From NCBI GenBank assembly GCA_910587205.1, contig CAJULZ010000032.1:1-24280 (forward strand): a stretch of DNA of 24,280 nucleotides. Direction: 5' to 3'. Origin of the DNA: an uncultured Oscillospiraceae bacterium. Its GTDB lineage: Bacteria; Bacillota; Clostridia; Oscillospirales; Oscillospiraceae. The notes under the pieces are model-generated. The model saw nothing but the letters and a program-made list of their open reading frames with translations, did no database searches and had not been told where the DNA came from. The stretch's first letter is position 1. The number at the start of each line of letters is the position of its first letter. The position numbers were made by a program, and so were the translations under genes. This document shows positions 1 through 6,209 of the stretch, in pieces.

Positions 1-565
1 ACGGGCTTTATACGGCCCTTGTGTTAAAAGCTTAACAAGAGCACCTTGCCAGCGGGCGCAGGAGGGCAGAGAGACGGTATAACGAAACGTTCCCCCCTGC
101 CTCAAATTTGAGGCCCCCCGCGATTTCGGGCTTGATTTGCAAGGTCGACGATCTTGACCTTCCGGGGGTCAAGTGTAAAAACACTCGATCCGTGCGGGAT
201 CGCACCTATCCGCTTTAGAGGTTTTGCGATTTGAAAAGCGAAAACCCGCTGATGAAGTATCCCCGAAATGACGGGTGTGATTTCAAATCGCACCCACAAC
301 CCAAATTTGGGTCCAGTGAGATATTGTCGATTTTGGCGGTGTTTATCGTTCACCGCGAGGGGGGGACGAAATTTCGTCCCCTTCAATCCCCTTGATTTTA
401 GGGGCCGTCCAAATACGAAATTCGTACAGCGATTCCAAAAATGGATTCGCTCCCCTTTCCCCCAAAATCGGGGAAAACTCATTTGGCATGGCCGTCATTT
501 GAAATCAGTCCAAATCTGGACGGATTCCCGATCCGGGGAGCAATGGGGACAATCCAAAATTGGAT
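1..565. repeat. Array of about 20 tiled short hairpins with unique arms and A/T-rich centres
   Basis: This stretch has no convincing gene; it is tiled by short inverted repeats. Arm pairs checked base by base: 99-106/107-114, 117-120/127-130, 131-134/140-143, 153-159/167-173, 172-176/181-185, 186-191/197-202, 220-227/238-246 (one bulge), 262-265/272-275, 273-283/285-295 (one G-T pair), 299-305/306-312, 336-341/351-356, 362-371/372-381, 388-392/400-404, 414-419/421-426, 428-437/442-451 (one mismatch), 456-462/470-476, 508-512/517-521, 522-525/531-534 and 552-557/560-565. Less regular pairs lie at 3-6/15-18, 18-27/32-39 and 81-84/88-91. Arms are often GC-rich and differ between hairpins, whereas centres repeat a theme: AAATTT at 104, 303 and 369, CGATTT at 121, TGATTTT at 393, CAAAATC at 463, AATC at 513. 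It lies downstream of the last gene of the leftward operon, so it could be its 3' RNA, a separate non-coding RNA or a DNA structure. Function is unknown. Confidence 0.85.
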
Positions 566-616
566 AGTCATAAAGAACGCCCGCTGACGTCTTTTTTATG
601 AGTGACTTTTTGTACC

Positions 617-1204
617 TCACCGCCGCAGGATAGCCAGCATCTCCCGCATACTGTCCCGCTGGTACTTCTCCTGATACCTCATGTACCGGGCAAGGTAGCG
701 GTAATAGGTGCGCTTGTGCATGTACCGGGGCCTGTCCGGGACAACATGCGGGAAGTCCATCGGGGCCACCGGGAAAGGTGGCTCCCAGCGCAGCTTGTCC
801 CTGGCCAGCTTCAGACCGTCCCGGGCGTGGTTGGTGCTGTCCTTCGTGCGTTGCTGGCAGCGATAGTTCAGCTTAGCGCACTTCCGGCATAGGAAGCCCC
901 AGCCCTTAAAGTAGAGATACCGCACCCGCCGTCCACAGTCGGGGCAGAGGAAAAACGCCTGACTTCCGCCGAAGCCGTTCTTTTTACGGGTCAGCTCCAG
1001 GGCGGTGGACCATTGACCCTTGAACAGTTCCACGGTCTCCCCATCGTCCTCCATGAAGTGTTCACAGTCGAGCGGGACCATGCTGTTGGTGAACAGCGTC
1101 CCCCAGCCCTCCACCCTCCCGGCCTCAAAGCTGTCGATCCGCTCCACCCGCTCGATTTGGCCGTGCGTGCGGTTGTCGCCGCCGCTGTAATTCATGCCGT
1201 ACAC
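617..1204 (-). CDS. Zinc-ribbon protein of unknown function, last gene of the mobile-element operon
   Basis: The 195-aa product has one clear feature: two CxxC pairs (Cys87/Cys90 and Cys106/Cys109), each followed by basic or aromatic residues, as in a treble-clef or rubredoxin-like zinc ribbon. After it comes a basic segment rich in Arg, Tyr and Gln, ending in an Arg/Tyr-rich helix (about residues 155-195) that could bind nucleic acid. I chose the GTG start at 1204 because a GGGAGG ribosome site lies just upstream; an in-frame ATG at 1195 is possible. It is the last gene before the hairpin array, so array and gene may share a transcript. I do not recognise a named family, and DNA or RNA binding is only inferred. 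Confidence 0.75.
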   Translation of the reverse strand: MYGMNYSGGDNRTHGQIERVERIDSFEAGRVEGWGTLFTNSMVPLDCEHFMEDDGETVELFKGQWSTALELTRKKNGFGGSQAFFLCPDCGRRVRYLYFKGWGFLCRKCAKLNYRCQQRTKDSTNHARDGLKLARDKLRWEPPFPVAPMDFPHVVPDRPRYMHKRTYYRYLARYMRYQEKYQRDSMREMLAILRR

Positions 1205-1273
1205 GGTACACCTCCCAGAACGCCTAAATATTTTGCGAATTTCCGATTTTGTCCGCTTTTTTCTGGGTTTATA

Positions 1274-1297
1274 GGGAGGCGGAGATTTCCGCCCCCC
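1274..1297. repeat. Isolated GC-armed hairpin with GATT centre
   Basis: Arms 1278-1283 and 1288-1293 pair perfectly around GATT, and the stem extends through 1274-1276 with 1295-1297 after one mismatch. It sits between the two zinc-ribbon genes. No T-run follows on either strand, so it does not look like an intrinsic terminator. Its form (GC arms, GATT/AATC centre) matches the members of the large array at 1-565. Confidence 0.6.
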
Positions 1298-1311
1298 CTA
1301 CAACCCACTGG

Positions 1312-1800
1312 TCACATTTTGCCCAGCAGCCACTCAAATCCCGGCAGTGTGGAGATGGTCATACCCTGGATCCCATGCCGCTCCATTTCGGCAGCGGCTT
1401 CTTCTTTGGTACAGCCCAGTGCTGCCGCCACATCGTCCAGGCTGAAAAGCTCCTCTTGCCCGGTCTGCATCGCATAGGCCAGCCGTGCGCCCACAAGCGC
1501 AGTCTCGAAGGAAAAGCCATGATCCAGACCACTGCGCACGATTTCCTGTATCTGCCCCACACTGACACCAGGGAATCGGACAGCCACCGCCTCAATCTCA
1601 TCCGCCCGTTCCCACAGGGGCAAGTGCCTTTTGGAGCATTCCCCGCAATAAACGTTGGCGTCCTCCACATCCCCGCCGCAGCTTTCCATGATTTCCGATA
1701 TGTCTACCTGGTGCACCGCACCGCAGCCAGGACACTTTGCAAACACGCCCTCACAGGTGATGGGAATCAGTTCCCCAGCTTCACTTTTCACATACAGCAT
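1312..1800 (-). CDS. Small protein with N-terminal four-cysteine zinc ribbon and C-terminal helical region
   Basis: The 162-aa product carries CPGC at Cys23/Cys26 and CGEC at Cys52/Cys55, consistent with a four-cysteine zinc site in the first 60 residues. The rest looks helical, and residues about 119-143 read like a helix-turn-helix (a Leu-Asp-Asp-Val-Ala-Ala-Ala-Leu-Gly start). The ATG at 1800 is preceded by AAAGGAG at good spacing, so this start is firm. It lies between the PDDEXK nuclease and the second zinc-ribbon gene, with short gaps. No family is recognised; a nucleic-acid-binding accessory protein is a guess from the zinc ribbon and context. Confidence 0.75.
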   Translation of the reverse strand: MLYVKSEAGELIPITCEGVFAKCPGCGAVHQVDISEIMESCGGDVEDANVYCGECSKRHLPLWERADEIEAVAVRFPGVSVGQIQEIVRSGLDHGFSFETALVGARLAYAMQTGQEELFSLDDVAAALGCTKEEAAAEMERHGIQGMTISTLPGFEWLLGKM

Positions 1801-1829
1801 AATAATTCTCCTTTTCCGTAAATTTCTGA

Positions 1830-2195
1830 TTATTTCCGCTTTTCGCCGGGTTTCGCCGCTTCACAGCCGCACCGGCACCCCCCGGCCTTATAAATCCCCA
1901 TCCAGTCCTCCAGCTTCATCACCACGCACCACGGCGAGCGGGAGCGGCGGAAGAATATGGCGGGCAAGCCGTCCCCGAACCGCTGGGCATCCCGCTCGGC
2001 CTGGGCCATCCATTCGGACAGCCGCAGCGTTTCCGCCCTCTTGCACTCGATATGCACACCGGGGAGGCCTGACAAATCCGGCACTTCCCCATAGCTCTGA
2101 GCGCGGCCAGCCTCTACCGGGTAGCCGTAGCGCTGAAGAAGGTGGGCAAGTTCCCGCTCGGCGGCGCGGCCCTTGCGCTGACTTTTAGCGCCCAT
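1830..2195 (-). CDS. PDDEXK-fold nuclease, Holliday-junction-resolvase-like (Hjc type)
   Basis: The 121-aa protein shows the core of the PDDEXK nuclease superfamily in order: a helix with Glu13-Arg14-Glu15, then Pro39-Asp40, then Glu50-x-Lys52 on the next strand, followed by a helix containing Gln66. In archaeal Hjc and related phage enzymes these residues bind the metal and cut branched DNA. The size is normal for single-domain members. The start is taken at ATG 2195, with GGGGGTGG upstream; a GTG at 2204 would add three residues. The gene overlaps the end of the preceding small ORF (2185-2195), implying coupling. Beside a replication protein, the likely job is processing branched replication or recombination intermediates; other substrates are possible. 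Confidence 0.8.
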   Translation of the reverse strand: MGAKSQRKGRAAERELAHLLQRYGYPVEAGRAQSYGEVPDLSGLPGVHIECKRAETLRLSEWMAQAERDAQRFGDGLPAIFFRRSRSPWCVVMKLEDWMGIYKAGGCRCGCEAAKPGEKRK

Positions 2196-2373
2196 CGGCA
2201 CCACCCCCAGGCAGAAACATCATCCCAACATTCCCGCCGCCAAAATCGATGATCTGAGCACCCAGCTCCGGGGCCGTGGTCAGGGCGCATCCACCCTCGG
2301 GCTGGTCATGGTATCGGTCCGGGCAGTCTGCCTCGCAGGGCTTCCCATCCAGGGGGCAAGTCAGTTGTTTCAT
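2185..2373 (-). CDS. Small cysteine-rich protein of unknown function
   Basis: A 62-aa product with Cys6, Cys13, Cys17 and Cys29 near the N-terminus, suggesting a small metal site, and a Gly-rich C-terminus. Its ATG overlaps the TGA of the preceding gene (ATGA at 2370-2373) and its end overlaps the nuclease start, the arrangement of a coupled operon, which is the best argument that it is real. I do not recognise the family. Confidence 0.6.
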   Translation of the reverse strand: MKQLTCPLDGKPCEADCPDRYHDQPEGGCALTTAPELGAQIIDFGGGNVGMMFLPGGGADGR

Positions 2374-2783
2374 GCTGTCGTTCCTCCCACCAGTTCGACC
2401 CAGTTCACAGGATGAATACCGGCATAGGCCAGTGCCGCCGCCATATCGTGGGGAATGGGCAGACCGTGCTCCATCATATCCTCCTCCAGAAAACCGGGTT
2501 TGATGTACAGGGCGCGGGGTGCGCCTCCCTCGATCACCTCAATGATGGCGGATACGGTGAAGCCCATACCGGCGTACTGCTCCTGGATCAGCTTCACCAA
2601 TCGCTCGTCGGTCATGCCTGGGGCCTGTCCAACGGCGATGTCCTGGGAACAGTCTACCCCGTCCTGGTTCTTGTAATCGACCGACAGCAGACGGCAGCGC
2701 GGTGCCTTGTCCCCGAGCGGGCACGTCATAGTCCTGAAAACCTGCGCATACTTCAGCAGGTCAGCATTGAAAATTTCGCTCAC
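2370..2783 (-). CDS. Conserved-looking hypothetical protein of the element's replication operon
   Basis: A 137-aa product with mixed alpha/beta character, no signal peptide and no membrane segment. It starts at a GTG (2783) that overlaps the TGA of the replication gene by four bases, preceded by AAGGAGGAGGGG, so start and coupling are clear. Residues about 40-60 carry scattered acidic and polar residues, and the C-terminal half has a helix-rich segment ending in a hydrophobic stretch. No catalytic motif stands out. Position after the primase suggests an accessory replication or early-gene role, which is inference only. Confidence 0.7.
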   Translation of the reverse strand: MSEIFNADLLKYAQVFRTMTCPLGDKAPRCRLLSVDYKNQDGVDCSQDIAVGQAPGMTDERLVKLIQEQYAGMGFTVSAIIEVIEGGAPRALYIKPGFLEEDMMEHGLPIPHDMAAALAYAGIHPVNWVELVGGTTA

Positions 2784-5275
2784 AGTTTCCCCTCCTCCTT
2801 CATTTTGGCGTAGATGGGGTTGACGTAGATCATGTAAGAGGGACGGCCACCCTTTTGCGGGTTTTGCGGGTTTTGCGAGGAGGGGGAACGTGTGATTTTG
2901 ATATATCCCCGCTTCACCAGCACATTCAATCCGGGCTCCATCTTCTCCACAGTATCCAGCCCAACCCGGTCTTTACAGAGATCAAACAGTTCCTTCTTTT
3001 TGATTTCCGTCTTGCCCGTGGAATCCAGTCGCTTCAATATGTATTTGCCGTCTTTGGTGGGCTGGTCATCCATCTGGCCCGCAAGCTGATAGGCCGTCTT
3101 AGCGTGGGCGAGGAAATACTCCCCTATTTTACTGGCCCGCCGGATAGTCTCACCAGGGATGGGTATCTCCGCCGCCCGCTCCACATGGTCACAGATATGG
3201 AGAAGTCCGGCAATGCGGATCACTGTCCCCTCATACTTGCCCGCCCAATCCCCCATCGGCTCCAAGTCGGAAATGAGGCGTGGCTCTATCTCGTCATGGA
3301 TTTTCCGCAGCTCGTCCCGCGCCTCGTCTGTGCATTCGATGGTACGGGGTTCCCCGGTGTCCGGGATGGCAAGGATACGCAGCAGCAGGTTGTTATAATC
3401 GTCTATGACTTCCTGGGGAATGTCCGGGGCGTCAAACGCACGGGCTCCCACAAGCGATTTGGGGATGGAGTACAGGAACCGTGCATTTAGCCCCCGTCCT
3501 GCAAATTCTGCATTATTCATAACTGCCTCCAGTATCTTTGGTTGTACCATCAACAGGATGGTGAGCGCCGGGTTCCTCAAAATCTCGTTCCCCCGGTTCT
3601 TTCGGTCTACTTCCACATGGTCACCAGACCATGCCTTTAGGAGGATGTCGATGTTTGAGATACCCCCGGTATACAGGCCGGACAGAACATTGAACAGACC
3701 ACCTTCACTTGAAATAAGCGCCATCTTCTCACCGTTAGCGGCCATCTTGGAAGTAAGCGCCTCCATCGTGACATCATCGGCGGTCAGGCTGATGTAGTCG
3801 ATAGGATCCTTCTCCAGGTCTATAAGTTCCTGCTGTAGCAACCTGATATCATCTTCAGCGTTTAAGGATCCGTTTCTCGCGGTTTTTCCACTGCTGGCAG
3901 ACTTCTTAATGGATTCAATCCGGCGCTGAAGGAGATCCTTCTTTGTGCGATATTCCTCCACCTGTGCCCGTCGGCGCTCATTCTCATCATGCTGGTGCTG
4001 ATAGATGGGATGGGCAGCGGCAGCTACGGTGGGAGACTTTCGCTCGGAGGGCCTTGCTGCTATGACGGCGTACAGGTTGACGGGCTCATAGTGGCGGGCC
4101 TGGGGGTGTACCCTAAATTTCCTTTGGGCACACAGGGAAGTCATCGCCAATGAGGATACAGACGGCATATCAAGTGGCACCTGTAGGCTTGCACAGGTCC
4201 AGGCGGAAAAGTTCCTCAGCTCCCGGGAAAATTCGTCATTCGGAAAAATCGGATTCTTGCTCATGTCCGGTGCGCAAAAATAGCAAAATTCGCAAAAATC
4301 ATTTTCATGGTCAGCTTGTCCCGCAAAACCCGCAAAACCCGCAAAACCCCCGGTTGACGTTTGGTTCTCCGCCCTGGCCTGGGGATCATAGCTCTCCCTT
4401 GTGGTATCGATGGCGTTCTGAATGGTCAACACCCCGTAGGTGCTGCCACTCTGCCGCCGGTTCCACTTGTCCCGCATCAGGCCGGACGCCCGGAAAAGCC
4501 TGTCCATGCGCCCCGCATCCTTGTTTGTCCAGAATGCCAGCATATTGCATAGGGCTATGTCCGCCTCCGAACGGGATTGGTAGCCGGTGGTGTCCCCGTT
4601 CCATAGGGCGGTGAACGCCGCCCCGCTCTTGCTCCGCTTGGCCCGCTCGATCAAGGCGGCATCATCCAGATCAACCGTCCCGGCTGGCGCTGGAGCGGTT
4701 GTGGCCTGTTTGGGCCTCACCATGTACTTTTCCAGCACCGCTGCAAGCTGTTCCCCGCGTTCCTCCAGGGGATAACCGGGGTTGATGGCATCCCCGGTGA
4801 CGGTGACATATTTTTGTGTTGCTCCAGCTATGTAGACCTCCAGGCCCAGCCGCTGGTTGTTGATGTAGTATCGGGCTTTATCGTACTGGAAGCTGTCTGG
4901 CACAGTGAACAGAATGCGCAGACCCTTCCCGCTGGGGGAGCGTTCCGTATATCCGTGAATAGTCCCCACAATATCGCGGGCCAGTTCCGACGGCCTCCCA
5001 TTATCGTCCAAACAATGGTCAATGTCGATAGCTCCCAGGCCGTTGAACACACCCACACCTATCCCGTCATACTGCCCCCGCTCCGCTGCTTCCAGGGCTA
5101 CGGACAGCGGCGCGAAGGTGCCGGGATTGGTGCTTTGCGCCCCGCCGCCGGTGCGCGGGTTATAGGGGGCTTTTGTGGGCTTGTCCGTCCCCTGCCTGGT
5201 TTCATACCGCCAGCAACAGAAAAGACCGCTTTCTCGCAGTTCGGAGGGCAGATTGTTTGCTTGTACCTTATTCAA
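2780..5275 (-). CDS. Replication protein: N-terminal PrimPol-like domain plus DUF3987 (YfjI-like) domain
   Basis: This 831-aa protein probably initiates or primes replication of the element. The first 180 residues resemble bifunctional primase-polymerase domains: Asp84-x-Asp86-His is the metal-binding motif, and Ser-Pro-Ser-Gly-Lys-Gly-Leu (113-119) matches the conserved nucleotide-binding segment. Residues about 205-295 look like the helical primase C-terminal region. From about 340 onward it resembles DUF3987, with a Walker-like segment near 407-415 (Ala-Arg-Pro-Ser-Glu-Arg-Lys-Ser-Pro). Start is TTG at 5275, overlapping the upstream TGA, with GGAGGGG before it. Two stretches are odd: residues 310-333 (GFAGFAGFAG, then FCEFCYFC) and about 800-808 (QNPQNPQ) arise from 9-bp DNA repeats in opposite orientations. 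Replication function is inferred from the families. Confidence 0.85.
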   Translation of the reverse strand: MNKVQANNLPSELRESGLFCCWRYETRQGTDKPTKAPYNPRTGGGAQSTNPGTFAPLSVALEAAERGQYDGIGVGVFNGLGAIDIDHCLDDNGRPSELARDIVGTIHGYTERSPSGKGLRILFTVPDSFQYDKARYYINNQRLGLEVYIAGATQKYVTVTGDAINPGYPLEERGEQLAAVLEKYMVRPKQATTAPAPAGTVDLDDAALIERAKRSKSGAAFTALWNGDTTGYQSRSEADIALCNMLAFWTNKDAGRMDRLFRASGLMRDKWNRRQSGSTYGVLTIQNAIDTTRESYDPQARAENQTSTGGFAGFAGFAGQADHENDFCEFCYFCAPDMSKNPIFPNDEFSRELRNFSAWTCASLQVPLDMPSVSSLAMTSLCAQRKFRVHPQARHYEPVNLYAVIAARPSERKSPTVAAAAHPIYQHQHDENERRRAQVEEYRTKKDLLQRRIESIKKSASSGKTARNGSLNAEDDIRLLQQELIDLEKDPIDYISLTADDVTMEALTSKMAANGEKMALISSEGGLFNVLSGLYTGGISNIDILLKAWSGDHVEVDRKNRGNEILRNPALTILLMVQPKILEAVMNNAEFAGRGLNARFLYSIPKSLVGARAFDAPDIPQEVIDDYNNLLLRILAIPDTGEPRTIECTDEARDELRKIHDEIEPRLISDLEPMGDWAGKYEGTVIRIAGLLHICDHVERAAEIPIPGETIRRASKIGEYFLAHAKTAYQLAGQMDDQPTKDGKYILKRLDSTGKTEIKKKELFDLCKDRVGLDTVEKMEPGLNVLVKRGYIKITRSPSSQNPQNPQKGGRPSYMIYVNPIYAKMKEEGKL
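2851..2877 (-). repeat. Three 9-bp iterons inside the 3' part of the replication gene
   Basis: TTTTGC recurs at 2853, 2862 and 2871 with exact 9-bp period; the units read GGTTTTGCG twice and CCTTTTGCG once. They are the reverse complement of the units at 4321-4347 in the same gene. Confidence 0.85.
4274..4347 (+). repeat. Two clusters of 9-bp GCAAAA iterons inside the replication gene
   Basis: GCAAAA occurs at 4274, 4283 and 4292 and again at 4323, 4332 and 4341, each cluster with exact 9-bp spacing. The second cluster is three perfect copies of CCGCAAAAC. Iterons inside a replication gene are a common form of phage or plasmid origin, so an origin here is plausible but unproven. Confidence 0.8.
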
Positions 5276-5688
5276 TCTGACGTCCCCTCCTGCTCGATTG
5301 CCGCCGCCGCGATTGCGTCCGCCACTTTGATGATCTCAGCGGCGCGGTGCCGAAGCCGTTTGGCGCATAAGTCCCGCTCGTTAGTGCTCTTGGGCAGATA
5401 GTAACCGCTCTGGCTGTCCTCGCAAATGGGCGTACCTGCCAGCCGTTCCGCCCGGATCATCAGCCGGACCTTCCGCCCGTCCAGGTGGAGCAGGTCTTTC
5501 AAATACCTCAAGGGCACTGCGCTCTGCTGGCCTCTGCTGAGAAAATCGGCGATATGTACCGCTTGCCCCGGCGGGCTGGATGTAGTATCATTGGATGTGG
5601 AATCATGGGAAGTCTCGCAAACTCCAGATTCCTCAGACCGTCCCGGTGCGCCAACACTGGGGCGGTCGTTCTTTTTGTCCTGCATCAT
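5272..5688 (-). CDS. Putative DNA-binding protein upstream of the replication gene
   Basis: A 138-aa product. Residues 1-45 are a polar, Ser/Thr/Asp-rich and probably disordered tail. Residues about 55-125 are compact and basic: Leu-Arg-Tyr-Leu-Lys-Asp-Leu-Leu, then a Gly-Arg-Lys-Val-Arg turn and a Tyr-Tyr-Leu-Pro end, reminiscent of a winged-helix DNA-binding fold, followed by a long basic helix. ATG 5688 overlaps the TGA of the excisionase-like gene, and its own TGA overlaps the TTG of the primase, so the three are translationally coupled. A role in replication initiation or loading is inferred from this position; I cannot name a family. Confidence 0.7.
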   Translation of the reverse strand: MMQDKKNDRPSVGAPGRSEESGVCETSHDSTSNDTTSSPPGQAVHIADFLSRGQQSAVPLRYLKDLLHLDGRKVRLMIRAERLAGTPICEDSQSGYYLPKSTNERDLCAKRLRHRAAEIIKVADAIAAAAIEQEGTSD

Positions 5689-5867
5689 CCCACGCCCTCC
5701 TTCGTCTGCCGGTCGATCCAGTCCTGCAGCCCGGCCACGCTGATAAGTACCCGGCCACCTACCCGGAATGATGGGAAGTCAGTCCGGCCTATAAGCCGGT
5801 ACAGCGTGGGCCGCGATATACCCAGCAGACGCGCGGCCTCGGTGGTGCCTACGGCCAGTTTGTCCAT
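5685..5867 (-). CDS. AlpA/excisionase-family HTH protein
   Basis: This 60-aa protein is almost entirely one MerR-like helix-turn-helix of the excisionase/AlpA type: Thr-Glu-Ala-Ala-Arg-Leu-Leu-Gly-Ile-Ser-Arg-Pro-Thr-Leu-Tyr-Arg, then a wing ending in Val-Gly-Gly-Arg-Val-Leu-Ile. Family members act as recombination directionality factors or regulators of integrase genes. ATG 5867 shares a base with the TAA of the gene before (TAATG), and CAGGAGG lies just upstream. Since an integrase is encoded 1 kb away on the other strand, a role in excision or early control is likely, though a purely transcriptional role is equally possible from sequence. Confidence 0.85.
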   Translation of the reverse strand: MDKLAVGTTEAARLLGISRPTLYRLIGRTDFPSFRVGGRVLISVAGLQDWIDRQTKEGVG

Positions 5868-6052
5868 TAGCCCGCCTCCTGTTCCAGCACGGCAATAGCA
5901 GCCATGATGCGCCGTTCCTTATCCTCGGGGAGTGGGGCGCGCAGCCACCGGGTTAGTGTCGGTTCACTTACCCCGATAGCCGCCGCCACTCTCCAAAGAG
6001 GTACGCCAGAGGCGCGGGCCGCACGGCGCACACCTTGATTTTCTTGGGTCAT
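5867..6052 (-). CDS. Small HTH regulator, first gene of the leftward early operon
   Basis: A 61-aa protein with a helix-turn-helix at about residues 13-40 (Val-Pro-Leu-Trp-Arg-Val-Ala-Ala-Ala-Ile-Gly-Val-Ser-Glu-Pro-Thr-Leu-Thr-Arg-Trp), as in small phage Cro-like proteins. I chose ATG 6052 because AAAGGAG lies eight bases upstream (6061-6067 on the plus strand); an in-frame ATG at 6085 has no ribosome site. It follows the leftward promoter at 6123-6151 directly and faces a divergent repressor gene, the usual position of a Cro-type antagonist. That role is inferred from position and fold. Confidence 0.8.
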   Translation of the reverse strand: MTQENQGVRRAARASGVPLWRVAAAIGVSEPTLTRWLRAPLPEDKERRIMAAIAVLEQEAG

Positions 6053-6078
6053 TTCAAAAACTCCTTTCAAATTTTTAC

Positions 6079-6107
6079 TTGCCAATCATCATCAAGTATG
6101 GTATGAT
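6079..6107 (+). promoter_or_regulatory. Predicted sigma-A promoter for repressor and integrase
   Basis: TTGCCA at 6079-6084, a 17-bp spacer and TATGAT at 6102-6107. Transcription should begin near 6114 and run right into the repressor gene. It faces the leftward promoter at 6123-6151, so the two overlap head-on. Confidence 0.65.
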
Positions 6108-6124
6108 TATCAAGCCATCATCAG
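6088..6124. promoter_or_regulatory. Candidate operator repeats in the switch region
   Basis: Three related direct copies, ATCATCAAG at 6088, ATTATCAAG at 6106 and ATCATCAG at 6117, lie across both predicted promoters, with ATCA...TGAT symmetry at 6091-6107. They are plausible binding sites for the repressor or the small HTH protein. Confidence 0.45.
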
Positions 6125-6151
6125 TATAACACCCAGAAAATCATCTGTCAA
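6123..6151 (-). promoter_or_regulatory. Predicted strong sigma-A promoter for the leftward early operon
   Basis: On the minus strand TTGACA (6146-6151), a 17-bp spacer and TATACT (6123-6128) match the consensus closely. Start of transcription would be near 6116, leaving a 5' leader of about 64 nt before the ATG at 6052. Confidence 0.8.
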
Positions 6152-6152
6152 T

Positions 6153-6193
6153 AAATTCAGTCTGTCAAGCAAACGAAACAAGAAATTCAGTCT
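6153..6193 (+). repeat. Direct repeat of AAATTCAGTCT, 30 bp apart
   Basis: Perfect 11-bp copies at 6153-6163 and 6183-6193 flank the region between the leftward -35 box and the repressor ribosome site. They may be operator sites distinct from the ATCATCA series. Confidence 0.6.
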
Positions 6194-6209
6194 AATGGGG
6201 GCGTAAAAA

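Noticed and set aside
1..565. CRISPR array
   Set aside because: There is no constant repeat with regular spacers; arms change from unit to unit, spacing is irregular and no cas gene is seen.
102..567. Open frames on both strands through the hairpin array (126 aa minus, 99 aa plus)
   Set aside because: Inverted repeats read similarly on both strands and contain few stops. Neither frame has a good ribosome site, recognisable domain or codon pattern, and base pairing explains the sequence better.
1274..1297. Intrinsic terminator between the zinc-ribbon genes
   Set aside because: The hairpin is real but no T-run follows on either strand.
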